A DNA stretch of 18,116 bases from Candidatus Kaiserbacteria bacterium CG_4_10_14_0_2_um_filter_50_16 (GTDB lineage Bacteria; Patescibacteriota; Minisyncoccia; Phycocordibacterales; Phycocordibacteraceae), in the NCBI GenBank assembly GCA_002793115.1, contig PFPP01000043.1:1-18116 (forward strand). The letters run 5' to 3'. Shown here piece by piece: positions 13,874 through 18,116 of this stretch. How positions within the stretch are numbered: the stretch's first letter is position 1; the number at the start of each line of letters is the position of its first letter. A program made the translations under genes and the position numbers. Under the pieces are notes generated by a model, which saw nothing but the letters and a program-made list of their open reading frames with translations, did no database searches and was not told the origin of the DNA.

Positions 13874-14928
13874 ATAAGGAAAACGGCTACGAGAGCGGTT
13901 CCTCCGTGAGAGATAAAAGGCAGAGGTAAACCGGTGAGCGGTATGATACCAAGCATCGAGCCGATATTAATAAACGCTTGCAGGATGATAATGAACGAGA
14001 ATCCGAAGGCGATGAGCCCGCCGAAAAGGTCGCGCGAATTCCCAGCTATCACGATGCCGCGCGCCGCGAATCCGATAAAAAAGAGTAGCAATATAGCGGC
14101 TCCGACAAAACCGGTTTCTTCTGCAAAAACGGCGAAGACCGAGTCGCCGTCGGGCATCGGCAAGTAATTAAATTTTCCGACACTTTGGCCGAATCCTCTC
14201 CCCCAGAGGCCGCCGGAGCCGATGGCAATCAGAGACTGTTGGATTTGATACCCGCTACCTAAGGAATTCGCCGAAGGGTTCAGGAATGTCTTCACGCGCT
14301 CAAGTGCATACGGCCGTACGAGTATGACGATGCCGAAGACGAGGATACTGCCAAGAGTGAGAATGCCGAAATCACGCCGTGGCGCTCCTGCGACGAAATA
14401 CATCACCGCGCCAGTAGCGAGGATGAGAAGCGTCGTAGAGGTATTCGGTTGAGCGAGTAAGATGAGAGAAGGCAAGATGAGAAAGGCAATAAAAGGAAAC
14501 AACCCATTCTTCGGGTGTGCAAGTTGTCGCACGCGCGACGCGAGCCACCAGGCGAGCACGAGAATGAAACCGATTTTTAAGAATTCCGCCGGCTGCATAG
14601 TCATAAAACCAAAATCGATCCAGCGGGTCGCACCGCCTGAATGGAACCCCAATCCCGGCACAAAAACGAGCAGGGAAAAAAGTATAGTGAGCGCGTAGAT
14701 ATACGGTGCGAAGCGCTTTATCCATGCGAGAGGAACGGTTCGTGCGAGGAGAAACGCAAGGAGCCCGATCCCGAAACCGAATCCCGCCTGAAGCAGAATG
14801 TCCCGCGAAACGGAACTGCTCTCGCGTGCGAGGAGACCGAGCGCCGCCGAAGAAAAAATAGCGAGACCGGCGAGCGCAATAGAGAACATAAGCATAAGAA
14901 ACATGCGGTCGCCAGAAATGAATTTCAT
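13828..14928 (-). CDS. ftsW: SEDS peptidoglycan polymerase FtsW
   Basis: Polytopic membrane glycosyltransferase that polymerises lipid II at the septum; 366 residues with about ten membrane segments. SEDS marks: GATRWIDFG (99-107), QPAEFLKI (112-119), the conserved Asp region MPDGDSVFAVFAEETGF (258-274, D262 the likely catalytic residue) and GLPLPFISHGGTAL (333-346; His replaces the usual Tyr). RodA has similar motifs; I call FtsW because it lies between mraY and murG. The start at 14928 is 2 bp after the mraY stop; the frame is open 20 codons further but that part overlaps mraY and is hydrophilic. The partner class B PBP (FtsI) is not in this window. Confidence 0.9.
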   Translation of the reverse strand: MKFISGDRMFLMLMFSIALAGLAIFSSAALGLLARESSSVSRDILLQAGFGFGIGLLAFLLARTVPLAWIKRFAPYIYALTILFSLLVFVPGLGFHSGGATRWIDFGFMTMQPAEFLKIGFILVLAWWLASRVRQLAHPKNGLFPFIAFLILPSLILLAQPNTSTTLLILATGAVMYFVAGAPRRDFGILTLGSILVFGIVILVRPYALERVKTFLNPSANSLGSGYQIQQSLIAIGSGGLWGRGFGQSVGKFNYLPMPDGDSVFAVFAEETGFVGAAILLLFFIGFAARGIVIAGNSRDLFGGLIAFGFSFIIILQAFINIGSMLGIIPLTGLPLPFISHGGTALVAVFLMCGLILNVAAHRNSL

Positions 14929-14930
14929 AT

Positions 14931-15995
14931 TTATTTCAAGAGCGCTACGGTCATGCCGACAATGGCGCACACGATAGAGATGATCCAATAGCGCATCGTG
15001 ACCTTATACGCCGGCCAGCCGAGGGCCTCGAAGTGATGATGTAAAGGCGCTATGCGGAACACTTTTTTGCCGCGTATTTTTTTTGAAGCAACTTGGATGA
15101 CGTTCGACACAACAGTTATCACGAGAGGAAAGGCGATAATGGGCAAAGCGGCAATGCCATAGCCGCTCCCCGGCGTGTCAGTCATGAAAGCGATGACGGC
15201 GAGCGTCATAGTGAGGCCCATCGTACCGGTTTCGGTCATCCAGAAGCGCGCCGGCGGTATGTTAAACCACAAGAAGGCGAGTATCGCACCAGTAAGTGTC
15301 GCGGAAAAAGCCGCTAAGTTGATCTGATTTTGGAAATAGGCAATGCCGGCATATGCCATAAAGGCAGTACTGAAAATACCGCCGGCAAGCCCGTCAATGC
15401 CGTCAATGACACCCCCTGCATAGAGTCCAATGGTGGTGAGGACGAAAAGCGGAATAATCAATGCACCGAGAGTAAGGACGCCATCTCCCGGGATACCAAT
15501 CGCAATAACATCCAGCTTCGCGTAGAACCACCAGCCGATGAAAAGAGAAACAAGTGTAACGAACGCAAGCCGAGTACGCAACCGCACGCCCTGCTCACCG
15601 GAAGGGTAAATATCGAACAGATCATTAACAAAGCCCATACATGCTCCGGCAAGCAATGCAAAAAGCGGTATCCACGTCTGGCTACGGCTCAAAAAATCAA
15701 GTTTTTCGAAAAGAGGAATAGGTATGAATCGGGCGAGCAACCAGATGCCGACTGTGACAAAAAGGACGCTCACCCAAATGAGAATACCGCCCATGCGCGG
15801 GGTCGATGTTTCAGTGCCATCGCGCAGTTTTGCGAATTCAACGGCGGCCGAACCGTCAAGAGCAGTCTTCCCTTTTATTTTTTTCCATACACGGTGCTTA
15901 TACAAGTAATGGGTAAGTAGCGGCGCAAAGAGAATACCTACGACGAATGAAGCAGTTGCGGGAATGAACACTTTAATGATGTCTGAAGCGATCAT
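14931..15995 (-). CDS. mraY: MraY-like phospho-MurNAc-pentapeptide transferase, divergent active site
   Basis: Integral membrane enzyme making lipid I from UDP-MurNAc-pentapeptide and undecaprenyl phosphate; 354 residues, about ten membrane helices. The MraY-specific PLHHHFEALGW (318-326 region) and TPRMGG (65-70) fix the family, and DGIDGLAGG (198-206) matches the second Asp motif. Several usually invariant positions differ: GFVDD reads GFVND (N124), NLTDG reads GVIDG (G195), and FMGDxGS reads WMTETGT (E255 for the metal-binding Asp). Fold and neighbours argue for true MraY function, but the catalytic set is unusual. The ATG overlaps the dac stop by 4 bp (ATGA), and ftsW follows after 2 bp; murD, often next to mraY, is absent. 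Confidence 0.88.
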   Translation of the reverse strand: MIASDIIKVFIPATASFVVGILFAPLLTHYLYKHRVWKKIKGKTALDGSAAVEFAKLRDGTETSTPRMGGILIWVSVLFVTVGIWLLARFIPIPLFEKLDFLSRSQTWIPLFALLAGACMGFVNDLFDIYPSGEQGVRLRTRLAFVTLVSLFIGWWFYAKLDVIAIGIPGDGVLTLGALIIPLFVLTTIGLYAGGVIDGIDGLAGGIFSTAFMAYAGIAYFQNQINLAAFSATLTGAILAFLWFNIPPARFWMTETGTMGLTMTLAVIAFMTDTPGSGYGIAALPIIAFPLVITVVSNVIQVASKKIRGKKVFRIAPLHHHFEALGWPAYKVTMRYWIISIVCAIVGMTVALLK

Positions 15996-16954
15996 AAAGA
16001 TGCGACGCCCGCGAAATGGGCGAAGGTCGCGGCGACGAGCGCCGCACCGTCGGTAAAGCGAGCTTTCTTCGAAGAGCCGAGGACGACGATGGCAATCGGG
16101 TGTGCAATGCCGGCGTCAAAAACAAGCACGAGATTGCCGCCTGCCAGATCGGTATAGCCGGTTTTCGAAAGTAGGATATGAGGGACCACATCAATCATCG
16201 GATCGGTATTCGCCACCTTGAAGGAGGTACCGCCCTCTGAAACGGCTTGTGCGGAGCTCTGTGTCGTCGCCTGTGCAATGGCAGGTGCTTGTTCGACGAG
16301 AGCGCCGGCGAGGCGAGCGAGATCACTCGCGGAACCATAGCCGCCAGAAACAGTTGCATGTATATCGAGACCATGACCGTTGATCGCATACGTCTGCGCG
16401 AGGCCGAGCGCCGCCGCCGCGCTCGCGAGCGCGGCGTTCTGCGTGCGTCCTTCGCGCGCGGCGATCGCTTCTATGATTGCGGCGGCGCCATCGTTTAGAG
16501 AAGCGGTTAGTGTCATGCGCGCGAGATCGCCGAGCGCGAATGTCTGTCCAGCAGAAAAAACATGCGGTCCGTCAAGATGAACGGCATCGGCGGGAATGAT
16601 GATCGGCGTATTCGGCGAAAGTTCAGCGAGCGCCGCGTAGACCGTGAGGAGCTTTGTGAGAGAAGCGAGCGGCAACTGCGCTTCGGCATGTTTCGCATAC
16701 AGTGTTTCGCCCGTTGCAAGATCGTAAACGACTGCCGCTTTCGCTTCGAGAGGAACCTGCGCGAATGTCTGCGGTACGATCGAAGTAGAAGTCAGACTTC
16801 CGGAACTTGCATTTGAAGTCTGACTTCTGGGAGAAAGCGGTATGAAAATAAAAAGTGCAAGAATGCCGGAAGCTGCGATAAGCGCTATGCCGATCTCGTG
16901 CATAAAGCTGGCATGTTGAGCGAGCCTCTGAAGTTTGGGAGAATCGGAATCCAT
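15992..16954 (-). CDS. D-alanyl-D-alanine carboxypeptidase (S11, DacA-like)
   Basis: Penicillin-binding serine peptidase that trims the terminal D-Ala of peptidoglycan stems, 320 residues from the ATG at 16954. An N-terminal membrane helix (about 20-40) is followed by a Ser/Thr-rich linker (41-62) and the catalytic domain with all three motifs: S98-L-T-K101, S152-L-N154 and K264-T-G266. It is anchored at the N-terminus rather than by the C-terminal amphipathic helix of PBP5, and the C-terminal beta domain of PBP5 is missing. The frame is open upstream to 17179, but that overlaps scpB and is Arg-rich shadow. It lies 5 bp after scpB and overlaps mraY by ATGA. Its linker is encoded by a 42-bp double palindrome. 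Confidence 0.92.
   Translation of the reverse strand: MDSDSPKLQRLAQHASFMHEIGIALIAASGILALFIFIPLSPRSQTSNASSGSLTSTSIVPQTFAQVPLEAKAAVVYDLATGETLYAKHAEAQLPLASLTKLLTVYAALAELSPNTPIIIPADAVHLDGPHVFSAGQTFALGDLARMTLTASLNDGAAAIIEAIAAREGRTQNAALASAAAALGLAQTYAINGHGLDIHATVSGGYGSASDLARLAGALVEQAPAIAQATTQSSAQAVSEGGTSFKVANTDPMIDVVPHILLSKTGYTDLAGGNLVLVFDAGIAHPIAIVVLGSSKKARFTDGAALVAATFAHFAGVASL
16787..16828. repeat. 42-bp double palindrome in the carboxypeptidase linker
   Basis: AGAAGTCAGACTTC (16787-16800) and its exact complement GAAGTCTGACTTCT (16815-16828) are separated by 14 nt. Each arm itself contains a 13-bp palindrome, GAAGTC-W-GACTTC. Total length is 14 codons, so it keeps the reading frame and encodes Ser/Thr/Gly-rich linker. 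Confidence 0.75.
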
Positions 16955-16959
16955 AATGT

Positions 16960-17532
16960 TTATGACGCAGCTTCCTCTTTTATGATCCCTTCTGCCACGG
17001 CTTGTAGCTCGGCGGCGCGCGGGAGATCTTCGGCGCGCGCAATGCCAAGATGCGCGAGTGCCTCGGTCGTCAAGCTGTATCGCACACGGCGCTTGTCGTG
17101 CTCGTCTTCCCTCCCTTCTACAAGCCCGCGCAGAAGGAGCGTGTGAAGAGAGGTCGAGGAATTGACACCGCGCACCCAATCGATCTCGCCGCGCGTTGCG
17201 CCACCTCTTTTGTCGGTACCTCCGGTCTGATACGCGATGACCGCAAGCGTCTCGAGGCTCGCCTTCCCGAGATCGCGCGCAAGTTCGCTTTCGCGGAGTT
17301 TCTTCACAATGGTAGATGCCTCCGGAGCAGTGCGCAATTCTACTTCAGTATCGGTCTCGACGAGCGCGACGCCGCTTCCCTTGAGGGAATTATCGAGGAC
17401 TTGTAGCACTGTTTTCAGATCAGAATCTCCGATCTCAAGAAGCGCTGCAAGTTGTTTTTTCTGCAGTGGCTCGCCAGAGGCGAAGAGGAGTGCGTGAAGT
17501 GCGGCGGGAGTGGTGAGCATTATCTTTATCAT
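16960..17532 (-). CDS. scpB: Segregation and condensation protein B
   Basis: ScpB, 190 residues, the winged-helix kleisin-binding subunit of the SMC-ScpA-ScpB condensin that compacts and resolves chromosomes. Marks: ALHALLFASGEPL near the start, SLETLAVIAYQT in the middle and RGEIDWVRGVNSS leading to LLLRGLVEGREDE. Relative to the usual IAYKQPITRAEI segment there is a Gly-rich insertion of several residues (GGTDKRGGA). The ATG at 17532 has the only respectable Shine-Dalgarno in the window (AGGGGAG, 7 nt away); a GTG at 17565 and an ATG at 17520 are alternatives. It follows scpA by 40 bp and precedes dac by 5 bp. Confidence 0.93.
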   Translation of the reverse strand: MIKIMLTTPAALHALLFASGEPLQKKQLAALLEIGDSDLKTVLQVLDNSLKGSGVALVETDTEVELRTAPEASTIVKKLRESELARDLGKASLETLAVIAYQTGGTDKRGGATRGEIDWVRGVNSSTSLHTLLLRGLVEGREDEHDKRRVRYSLTTEALAHLGIARAEDLPRAAELQAVAEGIIKEEAAS

Positions 17533-17572
17533 AACCGTGCTCCCCTTCTTGAGCAACGCCCCCACGATTTGT

Positions 17573-18116
17573 TTACCCGTACCGCGGCGTAGAGGAAGAG
17601 GATGTGTGGCTAATGCGGATATCGCCGTATATACTCTGTTGTTCGACGGCGACGGCGCCTTGCTTCATAAGCTCGAGAAGAGCGAGGAAGGAGATAATAA
17701 TTTCCAGTCGTTCTTTTGTCTCATTCGCAAAATCATTGAAAGAAAGCGTCAAAGCACTTTGTACCCGCTTCGCGAGACGGTCCATCATCTCTTCGATAGT
17801 GACGAGTGGCTTTACACTTGCGATAGGCAATGCTTCAACCGCCTCGCGCGCGGCAAGAACGCGCGCGAGCGCCTCGGCGAGCGCATTTGCTGAGAGATCG
17901 CGCGAAGGCGCAAAGACGACTTCAAGAGGGCTCTCTCCCGCTCTCACCATAACATTTCGCCCATATATACGAGAAAGCTCGCGCGCCGCCTCGCGCGCCT
18001 TTTCATACGCTGCGAGGCGGCGCTTCAGATCCTCGACGTCCGCGTATTCGTCTTCGGTCAGGTCGAGGTCAGGGATAAGAGATTTTGATTTTATGAGAAG
18101 TAAAGTTGCGGCGATT
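17573..18116 (-). CDS. scpA: Segregation and condensation protein A (3' part; start outside window)
   Basis: The kleisin subunit bridging the SMC heads. The gene runs off the right edge; 180 C-terminal residues are visible and no start is needed inside the window, since the frame is open to 18116. The edge reads IAATLLLIKSKSLIP, the highly typical ScpA segment, followed by an acidic-basic helical stretch (EDLKRRLAAYEKAREAARE) and a C-terminal winged-helix region (TIEEMMDRLAKRVQSAL, NDFANETKERLEIIISFLALLEL). An internal ATG at 17950 is not the start. It heads the visible scpA-scpB-dac-mraY-ftsW unit. Confidence 0.9.
   Translation of the reverse strand, partial: IAATLLLIKSKSLIPDLDLTEDEYADVEDLKRRLAAYEKAREAARELSRIYGRNVMVRAGESPLEVVFAPSRDLSANALAEALARVLAAREAVEALPIASVKPLVTIEEMMDRLAKRVQSALTLSFNDFANETKERLEIIISFLALLELMKQGAVAVEQQSIYGDIRISHTSSSSTPRYG

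Noticed and set aside
15330..15920. Plus-strand open frame of 196 codons opposite mraY
   Set aside because: Antisense to a gene with clear motifs; its composition (Asn, Lys, Glu, Arg) mirrors the complement of hydrophobic codons.
16415..16436. 22-bp perfect palindrome centred in CTCGCGAG within the carboxypeptidase gene
   Set aside because: It encodes an Ala-rich helix from repeated GCG/GCC/GCT codons, so self-complementarity is easily explained by codon use.
16955..17179. 75-residue N-terminal extension of the carboxypeptidase
   Set aside because: It overlaps scpB, is Arg-rich and precedes the natural ATG that sits 5 bp after the scpB stop.

Overview
The window reads as ordinary chromosome from a small-genome bacterium, most likely a member of the Candidate Phyla Radiation (Patescibacteria), probably on the Parcubacteria side. 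This is inference from gene style: compact genes with 2-16 bp gaps or 4-bp ATGA overlaps, almost no Shine-Dalgarno sequences, a DEAD-box helicase with an Arg/Gly/Ser-rich N-terminus, a membrane-anchored Ada-like mini-protein, and divergent MraY, CorA and GluRS sequences. TGA is used as a stop (cysS, dac, murG, gltX), so this is not a code-25 lineage. No rRNA, tRNA, CRISPR array, insertion sequence or phage gene was seen.

Layout. (1) 54-1322, plus: DEAD-box RNA helicase, convergent with a minus-strand unit corA-cysS-dnaB-recR (5696 down to 1325). (2) From a 58-bp divergent interval at 5697-5754, ctpA (S41 protease) and rplI (L9) run on plus. (3) rpmA (L27) runs on minus and shares an apparently bidirectional promoter with a plus-strand Ada-like membrane protein; a LOG-family gene and a 37-codon membrane ORF follow on plus. 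(4) From the right edge back to 9144 everything is on minus: scpA(partial)-scpB-dac-mraY-ftsW-hypothetical, then a clear rho-independent terminator, then murG-gltX-M23 peptidase with its own promoter. No gap exceeds about 150 bp.

Functionally the right half joins chromosome segregation (ScpA/ScpB) to cell-wall assembly: MraY makes lipid I, MurG lipid II, FtsW polymerises it, the S11 carboxypeptidase trims peptides, and the coiled-coil M23 protein probably cuts or regulates septal wall. murD, murE, murF and murC are not here, so the division and cell wall cluster is split. The left half is replication, repair and translation (DnaB, RecR, CysRS, GluRS, L9, L27).

The most notable observations are: a repeated promoter design (a TGG-TATACT-like extended -10 only 5-9 nt before ATG) implying leaderless mRNAs; an MraY with substitutions at several normally invariant active-site positions; a CorA with GMH in place of GMN; an unrecognised zinc-finger gene inside the ftsW-murG interval whose 3' end is frameshifted; and a 42-bp double palindrome embedded in the linker of the carboxypeptidase. 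I did not identify a complete novel multi-gene system.
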